DNA from: Pseudomonadota bacterium
GTDB lineage: Bacteria > Pseudomonadota > Gammaproteobacteria > Steroidobacterales > Steroidobacteraceae
Direction: 5' to 3'
Length of the DNA stretch: 64,000 nucleotides
Assembly: GCA_025355245.1 (NCBI GenBank)
Contig: JANXZZ010000270.1
Coordinates: 1-64,000 of the forward strand
The position numbers and the translations under genes were made by a program. The notes beneath the pieces are model-generated. The model made no database searches and was not told the origin of the DNA. It saw nothing but the letters and a program-made list of their open reading frames with translations. Shown one piece after another: positions 30,198-40,326 of this stretch. How positions within the stretch are numbered: position 1 is the first letter of the stretch; every line of letters begins with the position of its first letter.

Positions 30198-30482
30198 GAT
30201 CCCCTTGAGGCCCGCCAGTCGCGTTGCTTGTCGGAATCAACCGCCCGAGGGAGGGCTGGTCGGAGTCGTCGCAGGCACTGGTCGGGTGACTGGCAGTGTA
30301 CCAGCGACCCCCTTCAGGGCGGCCCCTAAATGCTCATAAGGCATTGTTTATTATGCAGAAAGATAAATATTACGCTCTTGACACTGCCGCCGCCGGGTCG
30401 CGCCGGTGGGGGTGCTCGGGAGCCGACCCTTAAGGCCGCCGCGCCCGGCGTTTCAGGGGCCCTCAGGGGTCCCGCGGCAGCC

Positions 30483-31535
30483 TCACCGCCCCTTCAGCCA
30501 GGCCGCGATCTGGGTCGGCACGGCGGCCGCCCTGGAGCTCACATAGATGCCGATGTGCCCGCCCTCGAAGGCAATCTCGCGGTAGTCCCTGGAGCCCACG
30601 AGGCCGCCCAGCGCGCGCGCCGCCGCCGGCGGTACCAGGTGGTCGGCGGTCGCGTAGATGTTGAGCACCGGCATCGTGATGCGCCCGAGATCGATCGCGC
30701 GTCCGGCGAGCGTCGCGGTGCCCTTGGCGAGGCGGTTCTCCTGGTAGAACCATTTGATGAACTCACCAAATGCCTGCCCCGCCTGGTCGGGGCTGTCGAA
30801 GATCCACTTCTCCATGCGCAAGAAGGACTCGAGCGCGCGCGGGTCGTCGGCGCCGTCGACGAGCGCGAGGTACTTCTGCAGCGTCAGGCGAAACGGCATC
30901 AACGACAGGAAGGTTGCATTGAGCAACTCCCCCGGCACGTTGCCGAAGGTCTCGACGAGCCGGTCGACGTCGCTGCCGCGCGCCCACTTCGACAACAGGT
31001 TGTCCGGCGTGTGGAAGTCGACCGGGGTCACCATCGTGACCAGCCGGCGGATGCGCGCGGGCTCGAGGCTCGTGTAAAGGAGCGACAGCGTCCCGCCCTG
31101 GCACACGCCGAGCAGATCGACGGGCCGGCGACCGCCGTCGATGGCCTCGACCGCACGGTGCAGGTAGCCGAGCGTGTAGTCGGCGAGCCCGGTGTGCCGG
31201 TCGCCGCGATCCGGATAGCCCCAATCGAGCAGGTAGACGTCGAGGCCCTGCGCCAGCAGCCCGCGGATCAACGAACGGTCGGGCTGCAGGTCGAGTACGG
31301 TCGGGCGATTGACGAGCGCGAACACCACCAACAGCGGCGGCCGGCCGCTCGCCCGCGCGTCCGAGCGGTAGCGCCACAGCGTGACTTTGCCGTCGCGGTA
31401 GACGGCGTCGCGAGGGGCGGTCGCGAGCGTCACGGGCGGCAGCGATGCGATGAGCGCGCTGCTCGCCGCCAGCCGCCGCTGGAACTCGCGCACCTCGCGC
31501 TCGACGGCGCCGGCGTCGGGGGCGGTCGTGTTCAT
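30483..31535 (-). CDS. phaC: class III poly(3-hydroxyalkanoate) synthase subunit PhaC
   Basis: LLGVCQGGTLSLLYTSLEP (GxCxGG lipase-like box); ~350 aa; adjacent PhaE. Confidence 0.95.
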   Translation of the reverse strand: MNTTAPDAGAVEREVREFQRRLAASSALIASLPPVTLATAPRDAVYRDGKVTLWRYRSDARASGRPPLLVVFALVNRPTVLDLQPDRSLIRGLLAQGLDVYLLDWGYPDRGDRHTGLADYTLGYLHRAVEAIDGGRRPVDLLGVCQGGTLSLLYTSLEPARIRRLVTMVTPVDFHTPDNLLSKWARGSDVDRLVETFGNVPGELLNATFLSLMPFRLTLQKYLALVDGADDPRALESFLRMEKWIFDSPDQAGQAFGEFIKWFYQENRLAKGTATLAGRAIDLGRITMPVLNIYATADHLVPPAAARALGGLVGSRDYREIAFEGGHIGIYVSSRAAAVPTQIAAWLKGR

Positions 31536-32233
31536 GGGCGGCGCTTGCGGACCTTGCGCGCGGGCGGCTTCGCGCGCGCCGCCGGCTTGGCGCGCGTGGC
31601 GCGTTTCTGCGGTGCCGACGGCAACGGCGCCGTCGCGCGCAATTCACGCAACTGGTCGTAGAGCGCGTCGACTTCGCTGCGCGTCGGCAAGCCGAGAGCG
31701 CGCGCACCGCGCTCGAGGAATTCCTGCTGCCGGCCGCGCGCGCGCACGAACTCGTTGAGAAGGCGCGCCTGCGCCGCAATGAAGGCATCGGAGTGCGCGG
31801 CCACCTGGTACGCGCCTTCCGCCGAGTCGATGAAGCGGTCGAAGGTCGCGCGCAGCGTGGCCGGCGGGTCCGCCGCGAGCGAGGTTGCGAAGCGCCGCGC
31901 CGTCTCGGTCGAGATGTCCGCAAGGACCTTTGCCCACGCATCAACGGCACTCGCCCATTCGGCGCCCGCCGCCGCGGGCGCGGGCCAGGTCGGAACGGCG
32001 CTGCCGACGAAGCGATCGGCGAGCGCGTGCAGGTCACGGGTGAAGCGGTTCCAGGCCTCGGGCGCGGCCGGACCCGCCGCGGGCCGGGAGAGCGCGGCGT
32101 AGTCCGCGGCGAAACGCGCGAACGCCGCGGTCGCATCGACGGGGCCCGGCGGCACGCCGGTGCCGCCGAGGAAGCCCTCGCCGAGGCGCTTCCACGCCCC
32201 CAGTACGGCTTCGGCCTCATCCACGGGTTTCAC
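31532..32233 (-). CDS. phaE: class III PHA synthase subunit PhaE
   Basis: Position and length; EAWNRFTRDLHALADRFVGS; lysine/arginine-rich tail; ATGA overlap with phaC. Confidence 0.85.
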   Translation of the reverse strand: MKPVDEAEAVLGAWKRLGEGFLGGTGVPPGPVDATAAFARFAADYAALSRPAAGPAAPEAWNRFTRDLHALADRFVGSAVPTWPAPAAAGAEWASAVDAWAKVLADISTETARRFATSLAADPPATLRATFDRFIDSAEGAYQVAAHSDAFIAAQARLLNEFVRARGRQQEFLERGARALGLPTRSEVDALYDQLRELRATAPLPSAPQKRATRAKPAARAKPPARKVRKRRP

Positions 32234-32379
32234 ATAATTCCATAGTGCGGTGCGGGATTTCGGTCGCTCCCTTCGATGCTGGCTCCCGGGAACGTCGGGT
32301 CCAGCTACCTGTAACTAGCTGTTTTAATACACATTTATCTACGGGTCGAGCGATCGGTCCGGCCGTCGATAAAAACCTG

Positions 32380-32417
32380 TTGCAATGCAAAATAACTTAC
32401 GTATACTGCACTGCAAC
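32380..32417 (+). promoter_or_regulatory. candidate phasin promoter overlapped by TGCA-rich repeats (putative PhaR operator)
   Basis: TTGCAATGCAA palindrome overlapping -35-like TTGCAA, 16 bp spacer, -10-like TATACT, then TGCACTGCAAC. Confidence 0.55.
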
Positions 32418-32443
32418 AAAGCTTCTCACACCGAGTACACACC

Positions 32444-32809
32444 ATGACCAACACCGCTGCTGAAATCAATGCGTTCCTCGAAAACTCGCGCAAGCTCGCC
32501 GAGCCGGTAGCCCGCTTCCAGGAGCTGACCGCCCGCACCACCGAGCGCTTCGCGCGCTACGGCTACGAAGTGGCCGGCGACTACCTCAACGCCACGATCG
32601 CCGCGCTGCACGCTGCGACGGGCGCGAAGGACCTGCCGGAGCTGCTGAAGAAGCAGGCCGAGCTCGCCAACGCGTACTTCGAGAAGCAGACCCAGCGCTC
32701 GCAGGACCTGCTCAAGATCGCCGGCGAGACCCAGGCGACCGTGACCCAGTGGATCGACCAGACGTCCACCGAGTTCACCGCCCGCGCCAAGACGGCGAAG
32801 GCCGCCTAA
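32444..32809 (+). CDS. phaP: phasin family protein
   Basis: NAFLENSRKLAEPVARFQELTARTTERFARYGYEVAGDYLNATIAALHA; between phaEC and phaR. Confidence 0.9.
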   Translation: MTNTAAEINAFLENSRKLAEPVARFQELTARTTERFARYGYEVAGDYLNATIAALHAATGAKDLPELLKKQAELANAYFEKQTQRSQDLLKIAGETQATVTQWIDQTSTEFTARAKTAKAA

Positions 32810-32960
32810 CGAACCCGCTGCCCGCCGCGGTTGCGGCGGGCGGCAGACCCTCCCCCCTCGGGACGGTGTGGCCTTGTGCCCACCGTCCCATTTTCTTTGG
32901 GAATTCGTGCGCTTTTTGCGCTGCGGGGAAACCCCGAACCGTTGGGGTAAACTGAGCGCC

Positions 32961-33491
32961 ATGACAAACGCACGCCTGATCAAGAAATACGCCAATCGCA
33001 GGCTCTACGACGCCTCGCAGTCCCGGCACGTCACGCTCGAGGACATCCGCGAATTCATCATGCACGGCGAGAAGATCACGGTCGTCGAGGACAAGAGCGG
33101 CGAAGACATCACGCGCCTGATCCTGCTGCAGGTCATCGCCGAGCAGGAGCAGTTCGGCAAGCCCATCCTCTCGACCCAGCTGCTCGAGTCGATCATCCGC
33201 TTCTACGGCAACGGCATGCACGAGTTCATGAGCCGCTACCTCGACAAGAGCGTCGAGACCTTTGCCCGCCAGCAGGAGCAGCTGCAGGGTCAGATCTCGA
33301 AGCTGATGGCCAACGCGCCGATGAGTTCCATGGCCGAGATTGCCAAGCAGAACCTCGACTACTGGACGCGCATGCAGGAGTCGGTCGCGACCGCGTTCAT
33401 GCCGATGATGCGCGGCGCCACCGGGGCTAGCCCCGAGGCGGCTCCCGAGGCCCCGACCGACGCCGCCAACGGCAGCGGTACGCGCCGCTAG
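32961..33491 (+). CDS. phaR: polyhydroxyalkanoate synthesis repressor PhaR
   Basis: RLIKKYANRRLYDASQSRHVTLEDIREFIMHGEKITVVEDKSGEDITRLILLQVI. Confidence 0.96.
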   Translation: MTNARLIKKYANRRLYDASQSRHVTLEDIREFIMHGEKITVVEDKSGEDITRLILLQVIAEQEQFGKPILSTQLLESIIRFYGNGMHEFMSRYLDKSVETFARQQEQLQGQISKLMANAPMSSMAEIAKQNLDYWTRMQESVATAFMPMMRGATGASPEAAPEAPTDAANGSGTRR

Positions 33492-35617
33492 GGCGCGGCC
33501 CGCACCGGGCTCGCAAACCAGTCGAGGATCAGCCCCAGCCGCTCGATGCGCTGGTTCGGCCTGCCGCCCCGGCTCATGCCATGCGAGGAGTCGGGAAAGA
33601 CCGCGAGCCGAGCCGGTTTTCCGAGCATCTTGAGCGCCGTGTAGAACTGCAGCCCCTGGTCGAGCGGCACCCGGAAATCGTCCTGGTTGTGGATCACGAG
33701 CACCGGCGTCGTCACCGCATCGACGTAGCTGATCGGCGAACGCGCGAGATAGTCGCCGCTCTCGCGCCACGGTACGTCGTGGAACCAGCGGGTCGCGAAC
33801 CAGTAGTTCATGTCCGCAGCGCCGACGAAGCTGTACCAGTTGATGACCGCGCGCTCGACCACTGCCGCATTGAAGCGCGTCGTATGCCCGACCGTCCACG
33901 CCGACAGTAGCCCGCCACCGCTGCCACCGGCCACAAACAAGCGCTCCTCGTCGATGTAGCCGCGCGCGAGCACTGCATCGACGCCCGCCATCAGGTCGAG
34001 GTAGTCATCGCCCGGGTAGTGGTTGTGGATCACGTCGGCGAACTTCTCGCCGTAGCCCGTACTGCCGCGCGGATTCGTCATCAGCACGACGTAGCCCGCG
34101 TGCGCGAGCACCTGCATCTCGTGGAAGAAAGCCGTGCCGTACATCGCGTTAGGGCCGCCGTGGATGTAGAGCACGAGCGGGTAGTGCTTCGCCGGGTCGA
34201 AGTCGGGCGGCTTCACGATCCACGACTGGATCCACTGCTGGCTGCCGGGCGCGTGGCCGTCCATGAGGGTCACGAGCGGCGCCGAGCCGCGGTACCAGAA
34301 CTCCTCGTAGGGCACGAAGGCCGATTTGGCGACGAGCTCGGCGTTGAATGCGGTGAGCGCGCGCCAGCGTTCGGTACGCGCGGCGTCCTTGAGCGCAAAG
34401 GCCACCAGCTCCCCCGGACGTTGCGCGCTCGAGTGCACCGCGACCACCCGTCCCGAACGGTCGACGGCAAAGGCGCGCACGTCGCCGTCGGTCAGCTCCG
34501 TGACCGCGCGGTATTTGCCGTCGAGCGTCGCCTCCATCAGCTGCGCGACGCCGCGGTCGGCGCTCGCGAAGTACACCGCCTGCGAATCCGCGCGCCACAC
34601 GAGGCCGCCGCCCTCGCCGCGCGGTGCGCCCATGTCGGCCATCACCCCGTCGCCGATCGCGCGGTCGAGCCCGTGCGCGAGCGCGCGTACCTCTCCGGTC
34701 GCGGGATTGAGCACGAACAGGTGCGCCTCGGAATAGCTCTGCGGCGGCGTCGTGTCGTCGAATCCCGTGTACGCGAGCCAGCGGCCGTCCGGCGAGGGGC
34801 GCGGGCCGTCGTCCGGCCCCTTGCGCGCCGTCAGCGCCTTGGGCCCCAGAGCACCGTCGGCAGGAACCGCGTAAATCTCCGTGTCGGTCGTCTCGCGGTC
34901 GGCATCGGGTTTGCGCACGGCGCTGAAGTAGATCGTCTTGCCGTCGGCCGACCACGCCGGCTCGCCGTCGTCGAAGTCACCGCCCGTGATCCGCGTGGCC
35001 GCGGCCTTGGTTCCCGCCGTGGTCGCTACGATCCAGACGTGCGCGCGACGTGCCGGCACCCAGCCCGGGCGGCCGTCCGCGCGCGTCGTCAGGCGCTCGG
35101 TTACGAAGGCGGGCTTGGACTGTCCGGCGACCGGCTCCGGCGCCTGCTTCGCATCCTCCCCCGGCCCCGGCGCGCGCGACAGGAACGCGATTCGAGTGCC
35201 GTCGGGCGACCACGCGAAGCTCTGCACGCCCTCGCTGTCGTCCGTCAACTGCCAGGCCTCGCCACCCGCGAGATCCAGGACGTGGATTTCGCGCTTGCCG
35301 GAGCGCTTCGACACGAACGCGAGGCGCGAGCCGTCCGGCGACCAGCGCGGCAGCATCGCGTCCCCGGCGAAGGTCGCGGCGCGCGCGGGGCGCTCGCCGT
35401 CGATGAGCCAGACGTCGCTCGCGTAATCGTCGCGGCTGGCATCGACCGTGGTCCGGAGGAACGCGACGCGGCGACCGTCGGCGGAGATCTGCGGGTCGGA
35501 CACCCAGCTGAAGTCCCGCAGCGACGCCGGCGCGAGCGCGGGCGCCGCCGCAAGCGGAGCCGGCAGCAACCAAGCACCGAGGGCGACCCACAGGCCCGAC
35601 ACTGCAGCGCGTTGCAT
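33488..35617 (-). CDS. S9 family peptidase (prolyl oligopeptidase/acylaminoacyl peptidase), signal peptide
   Basis: VAGGSGGGLLSAWTVGHT (GxSxG-type), WD40-like PD40 repeats, C-terminal HGMSRGGRPNQRIE. Confidence 0.92.
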   Translation of the reverse strand: MQRAAVSGLWVALGAWLLPAPLAAAPALAPASLRDFSWVSDPQISADGRRVAFLRTTVDASRDDYASDVWLIDGERPARAATFAGDAMLPRWSPDGSRLAFVSKRSGKREIHVLDLAGGEAWQLTDDSEGVQSFAWSPDGTRIAFLSRAPGPGEDAKQAPEPVAGQSKPAFVTERLTTRADGRPGWVPARRAHVWIVATTAGTKAAATRITGGDFDDGEPAWSADGKTIYFSAVRKPDADRETTDTEIYAVPADGALGPKALTARKGPDDGPRPSPDGRWLAYTGFDDTTPPQSYSEAHLFVLNPATGEVRALAHGLDRAIGDGVMADMGAPRGEGGGLVWRADSQAVYFASADRGVAQLMEATLDGKYRAVTELTDGDVRAFAVDRSGRVVAVHSSAQRPGELVAFALKDAARTERWRALTAFNAELVAKSAFVPYEEFWYRGSAPLVTLMDGHAPGSQQWIQSWIVKPPDFDPAKHYPLVLYIHGGPNAMYGTAFFHEMQVLAHAGYVVLMTNPRGSTGYGEKFADVIHNHYPGDDYLDLMAGVDAVLARGYIDEERLFVAGGSGGGLLSAWTVGHTTRFNAAVVERAVINWYSFVGAADMNYWFATRWFHDVPWRESGDYLARSPISYVDAVTTPVLVIHNQDDFRVPLDQGLQFYTALKMLGKPARLAVFPDSSHGMSRGGRPNQRIERLGLILDWFASPVRAAP

Positions 35618-35692
35618 ATTCCCGGTCCTCGCGTATGGAGCGCGGCATTCTCCGCCAATCGGCGCGAGCCGCAAATACGCGTTTGACAAGCA

Positions 35693-36646
35693 ATGGCCGC
35701 GGCCCCGACGATCCTACCGGTGATCGACCACGCCATTCTCGGACCGCAGTTTCACGTGCCCAACCTGCGCGAGTGCCTCGCCGGCCTTGGCATCAGGGGC
35801 CCGCTGGTCGCGGTCTCGGCGGGCTGGCAGGAGCGCGAGGGTGAACTCGAGGAGTTGCGCGCCCACGTCGCCTTGCCGGTCACGGATCTCGCGCTCTACG
35901 CGCGCGCCGAAGCGGTCCATGCCGCCGATCCACCGCTGGCGGAGGCCGCACGCGAGCGCCAGGCGGAGCTCCAGGAACTGCAGGAACTCTACCGGGTGCG
36001 CCTCGGCGCGCTGATGGGCGCGGTCGTCGAGCTCAACGAGCAGAGCGGCGCCTCGGCTGCGCTGAGGCGCGCGCGGCGTGCCGCGCGCGGCGACGTGCGC
36101 CGCCTCGATCGCGCGCATCTTGCGGCGACCGCCGCCGTGCACGCCCGTTTCGCGCGCGACTGGCTCGATGGCGAGCGGCAGAGCCTCGATGCGCACCGTC
36201 GCGCGCTGGCGCTCGCCGTCGCCGCCGCCGATGCGGTGCTGGTCGCCGGCGGGCACGTCGCGGTGCTGCTCAACCGCCTGCGTCTCTTCGGCTTCGCCGA
36301 GCTCGTTCGTGGCAAAACACTGATCGCCTGGTCGGCGGGCGCGATGGCCCTGAGCGACCGGGTGGTCCTGTTCCACGACCGGCCGCCGCAGGGCGCGGCG
36401 CACGCCGAGCTCCTCGAGGGCGGGCTCGGGCTCATTCCGGGCGTTGTCGCGCTGCCGTACGCCCACGAGCGGCTTGCGCTCGAAGACCCGGAGCGCGTGC
36501 GCGAATTCGCGCAGCGCTTCGCACCCGCGAAGTGCCTGACGCTCGAGCACGGCAGCCTGCTGCGCTGGCACGCAGGGCGCATCGTCGAGGCGCGCGACGT
36601 CAAACGCCTGGCCCGCTCGGGCCAGGCCTTCGAGCTTGCGCCATGA
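35693..36646 (+). CDS. type 1 glutamine amidotransferase-like / S51 (peptidase E, cyanophycinase)-like protein
   Basis: GKTLIAWSAGAMALSDRVVLFHD (nucleophile-elbow serine SAGA) and AVLVAGGHVAVLLNRL. Confidence 0.72.
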   Translation: MAAAPTILPVIDHAILGPQFHVPNLRECLAGLGIRGPLVAVSAGWQEREGELEELRAHVALPVTDLALYARAEAVHAADPPLAEAARERQAELQELQELYRVRLGALMGAVVELNEQSGASAALRRARRAARGDVRRLDRAHLAATAAVHARFARDWLDGERQSLDAHRRALALAVAAADAVLVAGGHVAVLLNRLRLFGFAELVRGKTLIAWSAGAMALSDRVVLFHDRPPQGAAHAELLEGGLGLIPGVVALPYAHERLALEDPERVREFAQRFAPAKCLTLEHGSLLRWHAGRIVEARDVKRLARSGQAFELAP

Positions 36647-37776
36647 GCAAGACGCTCGCCGAACTCCTCGCGCACGGGCCTCCGGACCGCGAGTCGCTCG
36701 ATGCCTTCGTCGCCGACCACGACGTCCCGCTGGTCGACCGCGATGGCGTGACGTTCCTGTTTCGCGGCGAGGCTGACGCGGTGTTCCTGCGGCTGTTCAT
36801 CTCGGGGCTGCCGGCCGCGCAGCCGCTCGAGCGCGTCGCGGGCAGCGAGCTGTGGCTCCTCCGGTTCGCGCTGCCGGCCGAGTCGCGTTTCGAGTACAAG
36901 TTCGAGGTGCAGCGCGGCGGCGGCACGGAGTGGATCACCGACCCCTTGAATCCCAACCGCGCGGCCGACCCCTTCGGTGCGAATTCGGTATGCCAGGGCT
37001 TCGGCTACCTGCCGCCGGAATGGACTCTGCCGGACGCGGCGGCGCGCACCGGCAGCTTCGAGGAATTGGCGATCGATTCCAGGCATCTCGGCCGACGCCG
37101 GCTGCCGCTGTACCTGCCGGCGCGCTTCCGGCGCTCGCGGCGCTATCCGCTCCTGGTGCTGCACGACGGCTCGGACTACGTCCGCTACGCGCAGCTGAAA
37201 ACGGTCCTCGACAACCTGATCCACCGGCTGGAGATCCCGCCGCTCGTCGTCGCGCTCACCGACTCCCCCGACCGCCTGCACGAGTATGTGGGCCTCGATG
37301 CGCACGCGGACTTCCTGGTCAGGGAACTCCTGCCGGCGCTGGCCGAGCGCCTGCCGCTCGACCCCGACGTCACCGCGCGCGGCGCGATGGGCGCGAGTCT
37401 CGGCGGGGTCGCGGCGCTGCACGCCGCGTGGCGGCACCCGGGGAGCTTCGGGCGACTGCTGCTGCAGTCGGGTTCCTTCGCGTTCACCGACATCGGCGAG
37501 AACAAGCGCGGCCCCGTGTTCGAACCCGTGGTGCGCTTCATGAACACCTTCCGCGCGAGCCCGGGGCGCCCGGCCGAGCGGATTTATGTCAGCTGCGGCA
37601 TCTACGAGTCGCTCATCTACGAAAACCGCTCGCTGGTGCCGCTCCTGACCCGGCAGCGCATCCCGGTGCGCTACGAGGAAGCCCGCGACGGACATAACTG
37701 GCAGAACTGGCGCGACCGGCTGCGTGCCGGACTCACTTATCTGTTCCCGGGACCCCTGTGGATGGTGTACGAATAG
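36643..37776 (+). CDS. esterase with N-terminal early-set/CBM48-like domain (enterochelin esterase-like)
   Basis: FEYKFEVQRGGGTEWITDPLNPNRAADPFG E-set segment; YPLLVLHDGSDY; GAMGASLGGVAALHAA. Confidence 0.85.
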   Translation: MSKTLAELLAHGPPDRESLDAFVADHDVPLVDRDGVTFLFRGEADAVFLRLFISGLPAAQPLERVAGSELWLLRFALPAESRFEYKFEVQRGGGTEWITDPLNPNRAADPFGANSVCQGFGYLPPEWTLPDAAARTGSFEELAIDSRHLGRRRLPLYLPARFRRSRRYPLLVLHDGSDYVRYAQLKTVLDNLIHRLEIPPLVVALTDSPDRLHEYVGLDAHADFLVRELLPALAERLPLDPDVTARGAMGASLGGVAALHAAWRHPGSFGRLLLQSGSFAFTDIGENKRGPVFEPVVRFMNTFRASPGRPAERIYVSCGIYESLIYENRSLVPLLTRQRIPVRYEEARDGHNWQNWRDRLRAGLTYLFPGPLWMVYE

Positions 37777-37802
37777 CGTCGGGGAGGCGCGGAGGAGTGG
37801 CT

Positions 37803-39038
37803 ATGGGGGACGTGACGCGACGCATCGGGCTCTCACTCGGTGCGGACATCTGCTGGCCGCGCTGCTACGAGGAAATCCTCGGGCGGCTCGACCTCAGGAT
37901 CCCGTGGCAGGGCGACACGCTGCGCTTCGCGGTCGAGCGGGTGACGATCGAGCCCTTCGACCTCAAGCAGCCGGTGCGCTACGACGTCGTCATCGATCGC
38001 CTGACGCACTGGTACCACACGAGCCGCGAGTGGATCAAAAAGGCGGTCGTGCTCGACGGGCTCTACGTCTTCAACAACCCGTGGTCGATCCAGGCGAACG
38101 AGAAGCACACCACCTACGCGGCGATGACGCGGCTCGGGCTCAAGATCCCTGATACCTGGATGATTCCGCCGAAATCCTATGACAAGTCGGCCGACCTGAA
38201 GCCGACGCTCGAGCGCTACGCGCAGCTGTTCGACATTGCGGCGATCGGCAAGAAGATCGGCTATCCGCTCTTCATGAAGCCCTACGACGGTGGCGGCTGG
38301 GTCGGCGTGACCAAGATCGACGACGAGGCAGCCCTCAAGGCAGCCTACGAGGCGAGCGGCACGAAGATCATGCACTTGCAGGCGGGCGTCATTCCCTACG
38401 ACCGCTTCGTGCGCTGCATCGGCCTCGGGCCGCAGACGCGCGTCGTGAACTATGATCCGGGTGCGCCGCTGCACGATCGTTACCGCATGGACCTCAATTT
38501 CATCAGCGCCGCGCAGCAGGCGGAGCTCGAGGCGATCACGCTCACGATCAACGCGTTCTTCGGCTGGGACTTTAATTCCTGCGAGGCGCTGCTGAGGGGC
38601 GATGACTGGCATCCGATCGATTTCGCAAACGCCTGCCCCGACTCGCAGGTGACCTCGCTCCACTACCACTTCCCCTGGCTGGTAATTGCGAACCTCCGCT
38701 GGTCGCTGTACTGCGCAGCGACCCGCCGACCCATGCGGCAGAACCTGGACTGGCAGCCGTTCTTCGAGGCGGCACGCGACAACACCGGTTACCCGGCAAG
38801 GATCGCCGCCTACGCGCGCCTCGCACGCGCGTACTTCGAGACGGATCGGTTCACCGAATTCTGCGCGACGCACCTCGGCCATCTCGATGCCGTGGCGAGC
38901 GAATTCTTCGGCAGCTCGGTCGCCCGGGAAGCGGTCCGCGCCAAGGTGCAGGCGCTGTTTCCGGCACACGAGGTCGATGAGTTCACGGAACTCTTCTTCG
39001 GCCGGATTCAGGAGTGGCGCCGCCAGGTCGGCGCCTAG
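37803..39038 (+). CDS. ATP-grasp ligase family protein (RimK/glutathione synthetase-like)
   Basis: NEKHTTYAAMTRLGLKIPDTWMIPPK...GYPLFMKPYDGGGWVGVTKIDDEAAL; CEALLRGDDWHPIDFANACPDSQ. Confidence 0.82.
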   Translation: MGDVTRRIGLSLGADICWPRCYEEILGRLDLRIPWQGDTLRFAVERVTIEPFDLKQPVRYDVVIDRLTHWYHTSREWIKKAVVLDGLYVFNNPWSIQANEKHTTYAAMTRLGLKIPDTWMIPPKSYDKSADLKPTLERYAQLFDIAAIGKKIGYPLFMKPYDGGGWVGVTKIDDEAALKAAYEASGTKIMHLQAGVIPYDRFVRCIGLGPQTRVVNYDPGAPLHDRYRMDLNFISAAQQAELEAITLTINAFFGWDFNSCEALLRGDDWHPIDFANACPDSQVTSLHYHFPWLVIANLRWSLYCAATRRPMRQNLDWQPFFEAARDNTGYPARIAAYARLARAYFETDRFTEFCATHLGHLDAVASEFFGSSVAREAVRAKVQALFPAHEVDEFTELFFGRIQEWRRQVGA

Positions 39039-39052
39039 ACGGCCAAGCGACC

Positions 39053-39784
39053 ATGCAATCACAACACTGGAACTGGGCGTCGCAGCGACTGCCCGAGCCC
39101 GCGCGCGTGGTGCGCTGGGGGCACTTCGGGACGCCGCTGCTGCTGTTTCCGACGGCGGGCGGCGACTACGAGGAGGTCGAGCGCTTTCACCTGATCGGCG
39201 CGCTCAAGGATCTCATCGACGGCGGCCGCATCAAGGTCTATTCGATCGACAGCGTCGCCGGCAAGCACTGGCTGCGCGGCACGGACTCCCCCGAATACTG
39301 CTCGAAAGTGCAGAACCTGTTCGACGATTTCGTCTACAGCGAGGTGGCGCCGCTCATCCGCAACGACTGCAAGTCGCCGGATATCGAGATCGTCGCGGCC
39401 GGCGCCTCGATCGGCGCGTTCAACTCGGTCGCGACGGTCTGCCGGCATCCGGACGTGTTCAAGCTCGCGATCGCGATGAGCGGCACCTTCGACCTGTCGA
39501 AGTATCTGAACGGGCATATGAACCTCGACTTCCACGTCTCATCGCCCATCCACTACCTGCCCGGCCTCGAGGAAGGCCCGCGACTCGCGCGCCTGCGCGA
39601 GCGCTACATCGTATTGCCCACCGGCCAGGGACAGTGGGAGGACATCGGCGAGTCGTGGCGCCTGGCGAACCTGCTCGGCCGCAAGGGCATCCCCAATCGC
39701 GTCGACCCGTGGGGCCGGGAGTGGGACCACAACTGGGTCACGTGGCGGGCGATGCTGCCGAAGTACGTGGAGGAGTTCACATGA
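39053..39784 (+). CDS. alpha/beta-hydrolase-fold esterase
   Basis: PLLLFPTAGGDYEEVE, VAAGASIGAFNSV, DHNWVTWRAMLP. Confidence 0.82.
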   Translation: MQSQHWNWASQRLPEPARVVRWGHFGTPLLLFPTAGGDYEEVERFHLIGALKDLIDGGRIKVYSIDSVAGKHWLRGTDSPEYCSKVQNLFDDFVYSEVAPLIRNDCKSPDIEIVAAGASIGAFNSVATVCRHPDVFKLAIAMSGTFDLSKYLNGHMNLDFHVSSPIHYLPGLEEGPRLARLRERYIVLPTGQGQWEDIGESWRLANLLGRKGIPNRVDPWGREWDHNWVTWRAMLPKYVEEFT

Positions 39785-40140
39785 CGACGCCACGGCTCAT
39801 CGACTTCCGGGAGCAGGCGACGCCGGTCGAGGCGCCCTTCGATCCTGCCAGGCTGGTCGCAGGGGCGCCGCGAGCGACCGTCGACAATCGCTACTCGGAC
39901 CCCTCGCAGCAGTTCCACTGCGGCATCTGGGCCAGCACGCCGGGAACGTGGCGCGTCAGCTACAGCGAGCACGAGTTCTGCCACCTGCTGGAGGGCCGGG
40001 TGCGCCTGACGGGCGACGACGGGCACTCGGTCGAGTTCCGGGCAGGGGACGCCTTCGTGGTCCCGGCCGGTTTTTCCGGTACCTGGGAGACGATCGAGGC
40101 GGCCCGCAAGTACTACTCGCTCTACGAGCGCAGCGCCTAG
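39781..40140 (+). CDS. cupin domain protein (DUF861/EutQ-like)
   Basis: CGIWASTPGTWRVSYSEHEFCHLLEGRVRLTGDDGHSVEFRAGDAFVVPAGFSGTWE. Confidence 0.9.
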   Translation: MTTPRLIDFREQATPVEAPFDPARLVAGAPRATVDNRYSDPSQQFHCGIWASTPGTWRVSYSEHEFCHLLEGRVRLTGDDGHSVEFRAGDAFVVPAGFSGTWETIEAARKYYSLYERSA

Positions 40141-40326
40141 CGTGGCCGCGCTCGACAGGCGCGGGTCGAGGACCGGTGGATCCGGGAATTTCCCTGAGTC
40201 CCGCCACACGGTTTCGGACAGCGGCAATGTTTTGCCGCAGAATCCGCGGTTGCATCACGGTACGTGGACGCGCGTGCGTGCTTTGCTACACTAATTATGG
40301 TCAATGCCAGATAGGCGAAACGGTTG

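Noticed and set aside
28812-30329. 505-aa plus-strand ORF antisense to the M32 peptidase
   Set aside because: Codon-shadow of a real gene; no recognisable motif.
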